DNA from: Candidatus Caccovivens faecavium
GTDB taxonomy: Bacteria; Bacillota; Clostridia; Christensenellales; UBA1242
Length of the DNA: 26,928 nucleotides
Assembly: GCA_018715545.1 (NCBI GenBank)
Contig: DVLK01000080.1
Span: 1 to 26,928, forward strand
Direction: 5' to 3'
The translations under genes and the position numbers were made by a program. Positions within the stretch are counted from its first letter, which is position 1. The number at the start of each line of letters is the position of its first letter. Below the pieces are notes generated by a model. That model was not told where the DNA came from, ran no database searches, and saw only the letters and a list, made by a program, of their open reading frames with translations. Below, in pieces: positions 1 through 6,234 of the stretch.

Positions 1-2
1 AA

Positions 3-29
3 CAATATGAAAATGAATTTGAAATGTAA
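3..29 (+). CDS. 3' end of an upstream gene (partial, product unknown)
   Basis: An open frame entering from the left edge ends in the codons for E-F-E-M followed by TAA at 27-29. Only nine codons are visible, so no function can be assigned. It is listed because the last four residues and the surrounding bases resemble the ends of the recombinase-like gene ending at 1005 and the integrase ending at 2487, both of which end D-F-E-M. It may belong to the same mobile element. It could also be a chance open frame. Confidence 0.3.
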   Translation, partial: QYENEFEM

Positions 30-41
30 AAATATAAAATT

Positions 42-135
42 GGGGTCCCCGAATAACTCTTGCTTGCTAGAGTTTTTGGGGAAAGGAAAAGCCGAACGAA
101 AAGGCGATACAAATTGCAAATATTATTTGCAATTT
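42..135. repeat. Structured hairpin repeat, copy A
   Basis: GGGGTCCCC at 42-50 is followed by a hairpin whose 5' arm starts at CCCC (47-50) and continues through ACTCT, and whose 3' arm is AGAGTTTTTGGGG (69-81). A short GCC/GGC stem follows at 91-105. A perfect 11-bp stem then pairs AAATTGCAAAT (111-121) with ATTTGCAATTT (125-135). The GGGGTCCCC...GGGG layout recurs near 3018, 20821 and 23144. The first hairpin could also end transcription of the upstream gene. Confidence 0.6.
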
Positions 136-198
136 TGAGCAAAAGTGAGTGCTTTGACGCGAAAACAGGATAAGCGAGAAACAAATTGCTTTTGATAA

Positions 199-232
199 CT
201 ACAAATATCCTTAAAATAAAGAACTTTTGTAG
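199..232 (+). promoter_or_regulatory. Inverted repeat upstream of the integrase operon
   Basis: CTACAAA at 199-205 pairs with TTTGTAG at 226-232, about 85 bases before the first operon start. Its role (operator, recombinase arm site or leader hairpin) cannot be told from the sequence. No near-consensus promoter was found in 136-318. Confidence 0.35.
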
Positions 233-318
233 AATCAAGCAATTTTTTGTTTTCTCGTCATTTTTTGAAAGCTGTTAGGATACCTAACACTTTTTTATTT
301 TATTACAAGGAGGTTAAA

Positions 319-1005
319 ATGCTTAATATAAGTGAAATGAATTCTTATAACACTTTCACAAACGAAGAAGCAAAACAATTTTTAAAAGTAATCAAGGGAC
401 ATAAATATGAATGCTTTTTCAAGTTAATGATGACATATCAAATTTCAAGAATAGAACTTGTTTGTCTTGAATGGAAAGACATTGATTTTGAAAATAATAC
501 TATAACAATTTATTCAATAGAACAAGAAAGAATAAACAAAGTTTATTACAAATGGAAGTTAAACAAAAAAGAAAATTTATGCAGAATTTATCCACTTTTG
601 CCACATATAAAAAACTTACTTTTAGATTTAAAATGCAAAATTGAAAATGATAGTTTAACAAATGAAAATTATGATTTTTTAAACCAAAATTATATTTGTC
701 TTAAAGAAGATGGAACAAGATTAAATTATAATACACTTAGTAGAAATTTAAGATATATTGGTAGAGATAATAATTTGCCACAAATATATCTTGATGGCTT
801 AAGAATATGTCTTGATGATTTTATTCGTAATAATTGTAATAGTTATGAATATTACAGAGCATGGACTCGTTTTGACTTGCATAAGAAAAATGCAATAAAT
901 GTTTTTGAAAATGTAAGGTTGGATAGAAATAAGAAATTTATAAATAAACTAGATAATTTGATTTCTTCTTGTGAGCATAGAAGAAAATTAGATTTTGAGA
1001 TGTGA
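319..1005 (+). CDS. Degenerate tyrosine recombinase homologue, catalytic residues lost
   Basis: A 228-aa protein. The ATG at 319 is chosen because AAGGAGGT (308-315) precedes it; a TTG 72 bases upstream lacks such a site. It aligns along its length with the catalytic domain of the intact integrase encoded downstream (for example ELVCLEWKDIDF against ELVGLKWDAIDF, and PLLPHI against PLLPEI). It lacks the N-terminal arm-binding and core-binding domains. The box I arginine is Ser43, the box II histidine is Asp159, the second box II histidine is Ile, and the tyrosine position is Phe196. Only Lys83 and Arg162 appear kept. It is therefore probably inactive for strand cleavage, yet it has an unbroken frame and a strong ribosome site. 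It is the first gene of the operon, 7 bases before the HTH gene. A DNA-binding or partner role is inferred; decay in progress is the alternative. Confidence 0.75.
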   Translation: MLNISEMNSYNTFTNEEAKQFLKVIKGHKYECFFKLMMTYQISRIELVCLEWKDIDFENNTITIYSIEQERINKVYYKWKLNKKENLCRIYPLLPHIKNLLLDLKCKIENDSLTNENYDFLNQNYICLKEDGTRLNYNTLSRNLRYIGRDNNLPQIYLDGLRICLDDFIRNNCNSYEYYRAWTRFDLHKKNAINVFENVRLDRNKKFINKLDNLISSCEHRRKLDFEM

Positions 1006-1012
1006 GGTGAAA

Positions 1013-1225
1013 ATGCAAGAAATTAACGAATTAAATAATGTTATGTTTAAAGAATTTCCAGATTGTGTTGGTGTGCATGAATTACAAAAAATGCTTGGAA
1101 TTAAACGGACAAAAACTTATGAACTCTTAAAGAATGGGGAGATAAAATCTATTAAAATTGGCAAAGATTACAAAATTTCAAAACTTAATGTTATTGCATA
1201 TTTGATGGGAGGAAAGCAAGTATGA
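1013..1225 (+). CDS. Excisionase-like helix-turn-helix protein
   Basis: A 70-aa protein with a MerR/excisionase-type winged HTH. The segment V-H-E-L-Q-K-M-L-G-I-K-R-T-K-T-Y-E-L-L forms the HTH, and I-K-S-I-K-I-G-K-D-Y-K-I-S forms the wing with the usual basic GKDYKI-type strand. Proteins of this fold act as recombination directionality factors (Xis) or bind promoter DNA. The ATG at 1013 is preceded by GAGGTGA (1004-1010); a TTG at 995 would extend it by six residues but overlaps the ribosome site. The stop overlaps the integrase start (ATGA at 1222-1225), so the two are translationally coupled. A role in excision of the neighbouring integrase element is inferred from fold and position. Confidence 0.8.
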   Translation: MQEINELNNVMFKEFPDCVGVHELQKMLGIKRTKTYELLKNGEIKSIKIGKDYKISKLNVIAYLMGGKQV

Positions 1226-2487
1226 AAGGAAGTGTAAGAGTAAGGAACGGCACACTTTATGCAGTTATAAGTTATAAAGACAATCTTGGGCAATATAAAC
1301 AAAAATGGATATCAACAGGTCTTAAAGAAAGAGGTAATAAAAAACAAGCACAAAAGATATTAGAAACTGAACTTGAAAAATTTACATTGCCACATATTGA
1401 AGAGAATCCACAACCAGCACAAAAGAATGACATAATCTTCATTGATTATATTTATGACTATATAAAATCAAAAGAAAAAGAATTATCTCCAAATGTATAT
1501 CAATCTTATATGGAATGTTGGAAAATAATGAAAAAGCATTTTGGCAATAAGTTAAAACTTAAAGATGTAACTTATCATCATATTGAAGATTATTATGATT
1601 ATTTAAAAAACACACGAAAAAATAAAAATATAACAATCAAACATCATGCTGTTATTTTATCGCCAGCACTTAGACTTGCATATAGAGATGATTTTATTGC
1701 TAAAAATCCGTATGAATTTATGCCCAAAATAAAAAAAGAAAAATCAAAAATGCAATATTATAACAAGGAAGAGCTTGAAAAACTATTTGAAGTAACAGAC
1801 AAATCTCCATTAAAACTAATTGTTAGAGTGGCTGCCTATTATGGATTTAGAAGAAGTGAACTTGTCGGACTAAAATGGGACGCAATAGATTTTAAAAATA
1901 AAATGATAACAATAAAGCATAAAGTTCTTCATGTTAATAATAAATTCTATCTATCTGACACTTTAAAAACTACTGCAAGTCATAGGATATTGCCACTGCT
2001 TCCAGAAATAGAAAGTCTATTGATTGAAAGAAAGGAAGAAATAGAAAAGAATAAAGAACTTTTTAAAAAGAGTTACAATCATAAATATGATGAATATGTT
2101 TTTGTCGATGATATTGGGGATTTAATAAACCCCGATATCATTTCTAATAGATTTAGAACACTATTAAGAAAAAATAATCTTAAACATGTTCGTTTTCACG
2201 ATTTAAGACATAGTTGTGCTAGTTTGTTAGTTGCAAGCAAAGTCCCTATGAAAAACATTCAAGAATGGTTAGGTCATTCCAATTTTAACACAACTGCCGA
2301 TGTATATTCACATTTAGATTATTCTTCTAAATATGAAAGTGCAAATGCTTTAAGCAAGGCTTTGTCTTTTGATAAAACCGAAGAAAAGCAAAGTGAAGAA
2401 GAAATAGATGATGATATAGAAAAATTAGAGAAATTATTAGAAGAGAAGAAAAAGTTAAAGCAAAAAAAGAAAGATTTTGAAATGTAG
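1222..2487 (+). CDS. int: Tyrosine integrase (phage/ICE type), complete
   Basis: A 421-aa site-specific recombinase that would cut and rejoin DNA through a phosphotyrosine link to insert or excise an element. An N-terminal AP2-like arm-binding domain (about 1-55, with R-N-G-T-L-Y-A-V-I-S-Y) is followed by a SAM-like core-binding domain (about 72-165) and the catalytic domain (about 178-385). The catalytic set is complete: Arg210 in GFRRSE, Lys249, His326 and Arg329 in HDLRHS, His352 in LGHSN and nucleophile Tyr362 in DVYSH. A charged, lysine/glutamate-rich tail (about 384-421) ends in D-F-E-M. The gene overlaps the HTH gene by four bases and runs toward tRNA-Arg 307 bases downstream, the classic arrangement for an element inserted at a tRNA gene. 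The rest of the element and the far attachment site lie outside the window to the left. Confidence 0.95.
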   Translation: MKGSVRVRNGTLYAVISYKDNLGQYKQKWISTGLKERGNKKQAQKILETELEKFTLPHIEENPQPAQKNDIIFIDYIYDYIKSKEKELSPNVYQSYMECWKIMKKHFGNKLKLKDVTYHHIEDYYDYLKNTRKNKNITIKHHAVILSPALRLAYRDDFIAKNPYEFMPKIKKEKSKMQYYNKEELEKLFEVTDKSPLKLIVRVAAYYGFRRSELVGLKWDAIDFKNKMITIKHKVLHVNNKFYLSDTLKTTASHRILPLLPEIESLLIERKEEIEKNKELFKKSYNHKYDEYVFVDDIGDLINPDIISNRFRTLLRKNNLKHVRFHDLRHSCASLLVASKVPMKNIQEWLGHSNFNTTADVYSHLDYSSKYESANALSKALSFDKTEEKQSEEEIDDDIEKLEKLLEEKKKLKQKKKDFEM

Positions 2488-2554
2488 ATGTTGAAATTTA
2501 ATAAATTCAAATTTTTCATTTACAAAAATGTTGCAAAAAATCACTATACGACAC

Positions 2555-2570
2555 TATGCGTTTTTATGCG
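2555..2570. repeat. 10-bp phased TATGCG direct repeat
   Basis: TATGCG occurs at 2555-2560 and 2565-2570, exactly ten bases apart, between the integrase and tRNA-Arg. The spacing places both on one helix face, as in recombinase or Xis binding sites. Two short copies could be chance. Confidence 0.4.
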
Positions 2571-2592
2571 GTAAGTAAAGGTTTTCTTGCAT

Positions 2593-2622
2593 AAATTTGT
2601 GAAAAATTTGTTGCAAATTTGT
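2593..2622. repeat. Three 11-bp phased AAATTTGT iterons
   Basis: AAATTTGT is repeated exactly at 2593-2600, 2604-2611 and 2615-2622, each start 11 bases after the last. The array sits between the integrase stop and the probable attachment tRNA. Tyrosine integrases and their excisionases bind such arm-type repeats near the element end, so this is a candidate arm or Xis site. The rest of 2488-2740 is AT-rich and shows no gene. Confidence 0.6.
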
Positions 2623-2740
2623 AGCAATCAACCATTTTTTAGCATTTTCACAAAAAAAGTTGTCATTTTAAACACTTAAAATTCGAACCCCCAAATTAAG
2701 ATTTTTATCTTTTTTTAGGGGTTATTTTTTTGCTAACAAT

Positions 2741-2771
2741 AAAAAATTCAGCGACGCCTAAAATCGCTGAA
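2741..2771 (-). terminator. Intrinsic terminator after tRNA-Arg
   Basis: Read on the minus strand, TTCAGCGA and TCGCTGAA form an 8-bp stem (arms at 2764-2771 and 2747-2754) followed by six T residues (2746-2741). It lies 24 bases beyond the tRNA CCA end and would terminate the tRNA transcript. Confidence 0.85.
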
Positions 2772-2794
2772 TCCCTTTATTTATAAGGGTTTTA

Positions 2795-2869
2795 TGGTGC
2801 TCCCAGAAGGATTCGAACCCTCGAAAATCGATCCGAAGTCGATTGTGATATCCATTTCACCATGGGAGC
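2795..2869 (-). tRNA. tRNA-Arg (anticodon UCG), CCA encoded
   Basis: Read on the minus strand, all cloverleaf arms form. The acceptor GCTCCCA pairs with TGGGAGC, the D stem is GTGA/TCAC, and the anticodon stem ATCGA/TCGAT holds loop CTTCGGA (anticodon TCG). The T stem GAGGG/CCTTC holds loop TTCGAAT, and discriminator A and CCA are encoded. It decodes CGA. Its 3' end faces the integrase operon, and tRNA 3' ends are common integrase targets, so it is the likely attB and remains intact. Two degenerate copies of its 5' half lie upstream at 2887-2954 and 3129-3156. Confidence 0.96.
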
Positions 2870-2886
2870 AAAACTGATAATTTTTT

Positions 2887-2954
2887 TATGGGGATTATCG
2901 AACCCCAAAATATGTGTTCCGAAGACCATTGTGATATCCACTTCACTATGGGTG
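2887..2954 (-). pseudogene. tRNA-Arg pseudogene (remnant)
   Basis: On the minus strand this resembles the intact tRNA-Arg. It has acceptor-like GCACCCA, the D stem GTGA/TCAC, the anticodon loop CTTCGGA and a T-arm TTCGAT. However, the anticodon stem is broken (ATGGT against ACACA), the T loop carries an extra base, and no 3' acceptor strand follows. It is probably a non-functional remnant of an earlier integration or duplication at tRNA-Arg. Confidence 0.75.
2916..2943. repeat. 28-bp perfect direct repeat, left copy (att-like)
   Basis: This 28-bp segment inside the tRNA-Arg pseudogene is repeated without mismatch at 3129-3156. It spans the part equivalent to the D arm and anticodon loop. The two copies bracket 185 bases containing structured repeat copy B, as attachment-site duplications would. 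Confidence 0.75.
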
Positions 2955-3001
2955 CAAATGTAAAATATTAAGTTGTAAAGTTTGAGTAGTAAACTGAGGA
3001 A

Positions 3002-3122
3002 CCATTATGGAGCCAATGGGGTCCCCTAAACAATCTTTGTTTTGGGGAGCGAAGCCTACAAGCGATAAAGCCTTGAAGGTCGGAAGTTATTACGACCTGA
3101 TTGGAGAAGAGCTTGTAAAGGC
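3002..3122. repeat. Structured hairpin repeat, copy B
   Basis: Successive stems are visible: CCATT/AATGG (3002-3019), CCCCTAAACAA (3023-3033) with TTGTTTTGGGG (3037-3047), and an outer stem GCCTACAAGC (3054-3063) with GCTTGTA..GGC (3111-3122). The outer stem encloses AGGTCG (3077-3082) with CGACCT (3093-3098). Layout matches copy A but the arm sequences differ. The density of nested stems suggests a folded RNA or a single-stranded DNA substrate. Confidence 0.65.
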
Positions 3123-3128
3123 TGAGCG

Positions 3129-3156
3129 GTTCCGAAGACCATTGTGATATCCACTT
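3129..3156. repeat. 28-bp perfect direct repeat, right copy (att-like)
   Basis: Second exact copy of the segment at 2916-2943. Homology to tRNA-Arg stops abruptly on both sides: the left flank reads GCTGAGCG and the right flank TGCGCTG. This is a junction-like pattern. The stretch 3160-3300 beyond it is AT-rich with one ATGATAT/ATATCAT inverted repeat (3196-3219) and no gene. Confidence 0.75.
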
Positions 3157-3302
3157 GCGCTGAAAATATAAAGGTTAAAATTTGACTGCTTACATATGAT
3201 ATCACATTTATAATATCATGTCAAATGCCAATGCGATTTTTATTGATTTTTTCATTTAAAATTGTAGATATCTTTATTATTTTGATATTAAGGTCATTTT
3301 AG

Positions 3303-3331
3303 TTGATTTTTTCGTATCTTTTAATTAAAAT
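3303..3331 (+). promoter_or_regulatory. Probable promoter of the coupling-protein gene
   Basis: TTGATT (3303-3308) and TAAAAT (3326-3331) are separated by 17 bases, a good sigma-A match, 27 bases before the start codon. Confidence 0.6.
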
Positions 3332-3357
3332 ATATCTATATACATAATGAGGTGGGT

Positions 3358-5376
3358 ATGGCAGAAAAGAAAAAATCTAGTGCTGGTAAAAACTTTATAT
3401 TTTTATTGGTGCTTGCAATTATTGGTTATGTTGCAGGGGTAGCAATTCAATACGCGACAGCTGATGAAAAAGATTTGGTTATTGCGCTAACTTCGTCCTA
3501 TGCGTGGATAGGCCTTGGAATTGGCGTGGCTATTGCGCTTGTATATCTCCTTATGAAGTGGAGTAAGAAGCCAGAGGACAAATCAAAGGGCAAGACAGTT
3601 GGTAAAACTGCAGAGGGCGTGGAAATGGATTTGTCCTATAACGCAAAGATGCTTGGGCCTGATGATATATCAAAGGGTGTTTATGGTTCTATCAATACCA
3701 CATGGGCACAGCTTCCAACTGTTAAAAATACAGGTATAGTCTTTCAAAATTCGTTAAGAAATGGGAAGTATAATATCAGCATGAAAGACGAATACCACGC
3801 AATGGTCATCGGTGCGACGGCTTCCGGTAAATCGCATTTGATGATTATTCCGACAATAAGAATTCTCGGGCATTCTGGCGAAAAGCCTGATATGGTGATT
3901 TCTGACCCTAAGGGTGAGCTTTATCAAATAACATCAAACATTTTAAAAGAGGAAGGTTACAGAGTATTTAAATACGACCTTCGCGACCCGTTTACCTCTT
4001 CGCGCTGGAACCCGATGCAACACGCCTATGATGTCTATCAAGAGGCTTTAAAATGCAAAAACAATGTGAAGAAATGCACTAATGGTGCCTCTCCTGAGCG
4101 CTCGGGCTTTAAACCTATTCCAGGTGAAAAGTATGGCAAAGAGTGGTATGGTTTTAATGGAATTGCTTATCCAGACCTTGAACAACTTAAAGTTGCCGTT
4201 AGAAGCACGGAAGAGGTTTTGAAAGACCAAGCGTATGGCGAACTTAAAGATGTTGTGGCAACAATTTGCCCGAAAAGCAACGCGCCGGACCCAACGTGGG
4301 AAGAGGGCGCCAAGGACTTCCTTTACGGCGTGACGCTGGCGATGCTTGAAGACAGCGAGAACCCAGAACTTGGTATGACGAGAGAGAAATTCAATTTCTA
4401 TAACCTCTATAAAATTGCGATGTATAAAGACCCGGACCCTGACAATCCGTTTGAAACGCTGAAAAAATACCTTCTCCAAGGCAGGGATGAAGCGAAAAGT
4501 GAAGTGCCACAACTCACAGCAAACGTGGTGAACACTTCGCCAAACACGGCAAAGTCATACTTTTCAGTGCTGAGTGGTAAAGTTTCCTTTATGCAAGACG
4601 TCGGCATTTCATATCTAACCAGCGAAAGCGACCTCGACTTTTCCACTTTCACCGACAAGCCAACCGTTTTATATATTGTCATCCCAGACGATAAGGAAGA
4701 GCGCTACGGGCTTGCAAACATCTGTATCAGCCAACTTTATAAGCGACTTGTGGACAAAACAAATACGCTTGTTTCAAAAAAATTGCCACGCCACTGCTAT
4801 TTCATCCTTGATGAGTTTGGTAACCTTCCACCTATTCCAAAGTTTGACAGTATGATAACCGTTTCGCGTTCGAGAAATATTCTCTATGAACTTGCCATTC
4901 AGTCATATACTCAGCTTGAAACTAAGTATGGCAAGGACGCGGCGGAAACGATTAAAGGAAACTGCAATGCGCAAATCTTTATCGGAACTGACGACCAAAA
5001 CACGCGTGAGGACTTCTCTAAGCGTTGTGGTGAAGTGCAACTTATTTACGAAGAAACCAGCGAAAGCAAAAGTAAGGGCGAAAAGCAGGAACAATCGTCA
5101 TCCTCAAAAAGCACACAAATCCAAAGAACAACTCGTCCGCTTATCACCGCTTACGAGCTTGGACAACTGCCATTTGGAACTGTGATTGTCAAACTCTATC
5201 GAAGTCAGCCTGTTAAGGTGGAATTGACGCCAGACTTTAAAACGCCATTCTTCCACCGCAATGACGCAAATCCGGAGGTGGGCATTATGAAGAGCCTAGA
5301 TAGAGATAAGGTTTACTATAACATTAAGGAACGCAATAAAAAATTATTAAAATCATCAAATCCGTTTGATTTTTAA
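3358..5376 (+). CDS. VirD4/TraG-type coupling ATPase
   Basis: A 672-aa membrane-anchored P-loop ATPase of the type IV coupling protein family, which feeds DNA-protein substrates into a secretion channel. Two transmembrane helices (about 12-33 and 41-67) precede the ATPase domain. Walker A is GATASGKS (152-159), the family motif D-P-K-G-E-L is at 183-188, and Walker B is FILDEFGNLP (482-491), followed by TVSRSRN (501-507). The C-terminal T-R-P-L-I-T-A-Y-E-L-G-Q-L-P segment is typical of TraG-like proteins. ATG 3358 follows GAGG by five bases; a GTG at 3352 is part of the ribosome site. No relaxase, VirB4/VirB6 homologue or pilus gene is in the window. Base composition is clearly richer in GC than the integrase operon, arguing for a separate origin. 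It could be a remnant of an integrated conjugative element or a domesticated chromosomal gene. Confidence 0.92.
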   Translation: MAEKKKSSAGKNFIFLLVLAIIGYVAGVAIQYATADEKDLVIALTSSYAWIGLGIGVAIALVYLLMKWSKKPEDKSKGKTVGKTAEGVEMDLSYNAKMLGPDDISKGVYGSINTTWAQLPTVKNTGIVFQNSLRNGKYNISMKDEYHAMVIGATASGKSHLMIIPTIRILGHSGEKPDMVISDPKGELYQITSNILKEEGYRVFKYDLRDPFTSSRWNPMQHAYDVYQEALKCKNNVKKCTNGASPERSGFKPIPGEKYGKEWYGFNGIAYPDLEQLKVAVRSTEEVLKDQAYGELKDVVATICPKSNAPDPTWEEGAKDFLYGVTLAMLEDSENPELGMTREKFNFYNLYKIAMYKDPDPDNPFETLKKYLLQGRDEAKSEVPQLTANVVNTSPNTAKSYFSVLSGKVSFMQDVGISYLTSESDLDFSTFTDKPTVLYIVIPDDKEERYGLANICISQLYKRLVDKTNTLVSKKLPRHCYFILDEFGNLPPIPKFDSMITVSRSRNILYELAIQSYTQLETKYGKDAAETIKGNCNAQIFIGTDDQNTREDFSKRCGEVQLIYEETSESKSKGEKQEQSSSSKSTQIQRTTRPLITAYELGQLPFGTVIVKLYRSQPVKVELTPDFKTPFFHRNDANPEVGIMKSLDRDKVYYNIKERNKKLLKSSNPFDF

Positions 5377-5398
5377 GGTGCAACTTGCACCTTTTTTA
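5376..5398 (+). terminator. Intrinsic terminator after the coupling-protein gene
   Basis: AGGTGC (5376-5381) and GCACCT (5387-5392) form a 6-bp stem followed by a T run. The stem starts on the last base of the stop codon. Confidence 0.85.
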
Positions 5399-5418
5399 TT
5401 GCCAAAATGTAAGTTTTT

Positions 5419-5479
5419 TAGATCCTTCGACAAAGCAACGCTTGGATGTTTGATGCTTATAAATCAAACCTCACTCTCT
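5419..5479. repeat. MITE-like repeat, copy 1 (left end only)
   Basis: TAGATCCTTCGACA at 5419-5432 matches the left end of the two copies that follow, but the inner arms are missing. Instead a GTTTGAT...ATCAAAC stem follows at about 5448-5468. A truncated copy. Confidence 0.6.
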
Positions 5480-5586
5480 TAGATCCTTCGACACACTCAC
5501 TTCGTTCGTGGCTCAGGATGACAAAGGCAAGCCTATACTTGTCATGTTGAGCAAGTAGCGGAACGCTACGCTGTCGAAACATCTCA
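5480..5586. repeat. MITE-like inverted-repeat element, copy 2
   Basis: Outer arms AGATCCTTCGACA (5481-5493) and TGTCGAAACATCT (5572-5584) enclose inner arms GCTCAGGATGACAA (5511-5524) and TTGTCATGTTGAGC (5539-5552). A further GTAGCG/CGCTAC stem is at 5555-5569. The motif GATCCTTCGACAAGCTCAGG is, from memory, common as an intergenic inverted repeat in many metagenomic bacteria. No transposase is encoded. Confidence 0.8.
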
Positions 5587-5605
5587 GAAAATCAGCGTAT
5601 CTTTT

Positions 5606-5662
5606 TAGATCCTTCGACAAGCTCAGGATGACAAATATGAATTTGTATTTGTCATTCTGAGC
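5606..5662. repeat. MITE-like inverted-repeat element, copy 3
   Basis: The left end TAGATCCTTCGACA runs directly into a 17-bp stem with a single mismatch: GCTCAGGATGACAAATA (5621-5637) with TATTTGTCATTCTGAGC (5646-5662). The right outer arm is replaced by GAGCATGGCGG. Together with copies 1 and 2 it fills the gene-free stretch 5399-5722. Confidence 0.8.
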
Positions 5663-5722
5663 AAGGGAGCATGGCGGAAAAATATTTTTAACATATAATT
5701 AAATAAGAGCATAAATAAAGGC

Positions 5723-6181
5723 ATGGAATATAATGACGAAAAACTATGTGATAATTTTGAGGCGATGGCAAGAGCGTATTCAAAATCTCTTAAAAACAAG
5801 GGTTTTGTGTTTATCAAGTTAGAGGATGAAGAATTTTCTATGTTACTTGATGAAATTGTCATCCTTTTTAATAAGATAAATGCTTGTCTTGAAAGGTTAA
5901 GTGAGTGTGTCGATTGTCATCCGTTAAAAGAGGTGACAGAGAAGAATATTGTAAGTTTTAAGCAAAAATTTAATTACAAGCATTGTGATAGAAAATATCG
6001 TTGCCTAACAAGTCCGAGCGAAAGTTTTTTATCGCTTATCTCGCTTGAAAATACACTGACATTGAAACTTATGATACTTTCCGTTAAAAGTGGAGAGTTG
6101 GAATTTTGTCATGAGATAATAACAACAAGGACGCACATATATGCCAATAGTTTTTCACAAGAGGGATTTACAGCATTTTAA
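5723..6181 (+). CDS. Hypothetical protein, 152 aa
   Basis: I do not recognise this protein. The 152-aa frame starts at ATG 5723 behind a weak site (AAAGG) and ends just before a consensus promoter for the next gene. It is predicted soluble, with an acidic, helix-rich N-terminal half (about 1-65) and a cysteine cluster in the middle (C-x-x-x-x-x-x-x-C-x-x-C near 54-65, and C-x(5)-C near 89-95) without a clear metal-site spacing. No signal peptide or membrane helix is visible. It sits alone between the MITE cluster and the housekeeping run, so it may be accessory DNA. Codon use is AT-rich and compatible with a real gene, but no family supports it. Confidence 0.55.
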   Translation: MEYNDEKLCDNFEAMARAYSKSLKNKGFVFIKLEDEEFSMLLDEIVILFNKINACLERLSECVDCHPLKEVTEKNIVSFKQKFNYKHCDRKYRCLTSPSESFLSLISLENTLTLKLMILSVKSGELEFCHEIITTRTHIYANSFSQEGFTAF

Positions 6182-6189
6182 GAAATTGT

Positions 6190-6219
6190 TTGACAAAACA
6201 TTTTAGCCTTAGATATAAT
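6190..6219 (+). promoter_or_regulatory. Consensus sigma-A promoter before the 4-TM gene and lepA
   Basis: TTGACA (6190-6195) and TATAAT (6214-6219) are separated by 18 bases, both perfect consensus boxes. It is placed to drive the small membrane gene at 6235 and, through overlap, lepA and hemW. Confidence 0.88.
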
Positions 6220-6234
6220 AAACTAAGGTGGTAT

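Noticed and set aside
2681..2690. Attachment-site core ATTCGAACCC matching the tRNA T-arm at 2811-2820
   Set aside because: Only ten bases match and the flanks share nothing with the tRNA, so chance is not excluded.
2887..2954. Second functional tRNA-Arg
   Set aside because: The anticodon stem does not pair, the T loop has an extra base and no 3' acceptor strand follows.
3002..3122. SRP RNA or another known small RNA
   Set aside because: The conserved SRP tetraloop helix and the known RNase P or tmRNA core sequences were not found in this fold.
4048..4682. Two antisense frames inside the coupling-protein gene
   Set aside because: They lie wholly within a well-supported gene, have no ribosome sites and match no family.
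6190..6234. Longer start (TTG 6190) for the four-helix membrane protein
   Set aside because: This TTG is the -35 box of a perfect promoter; ATG 6235 has the ribosome site.
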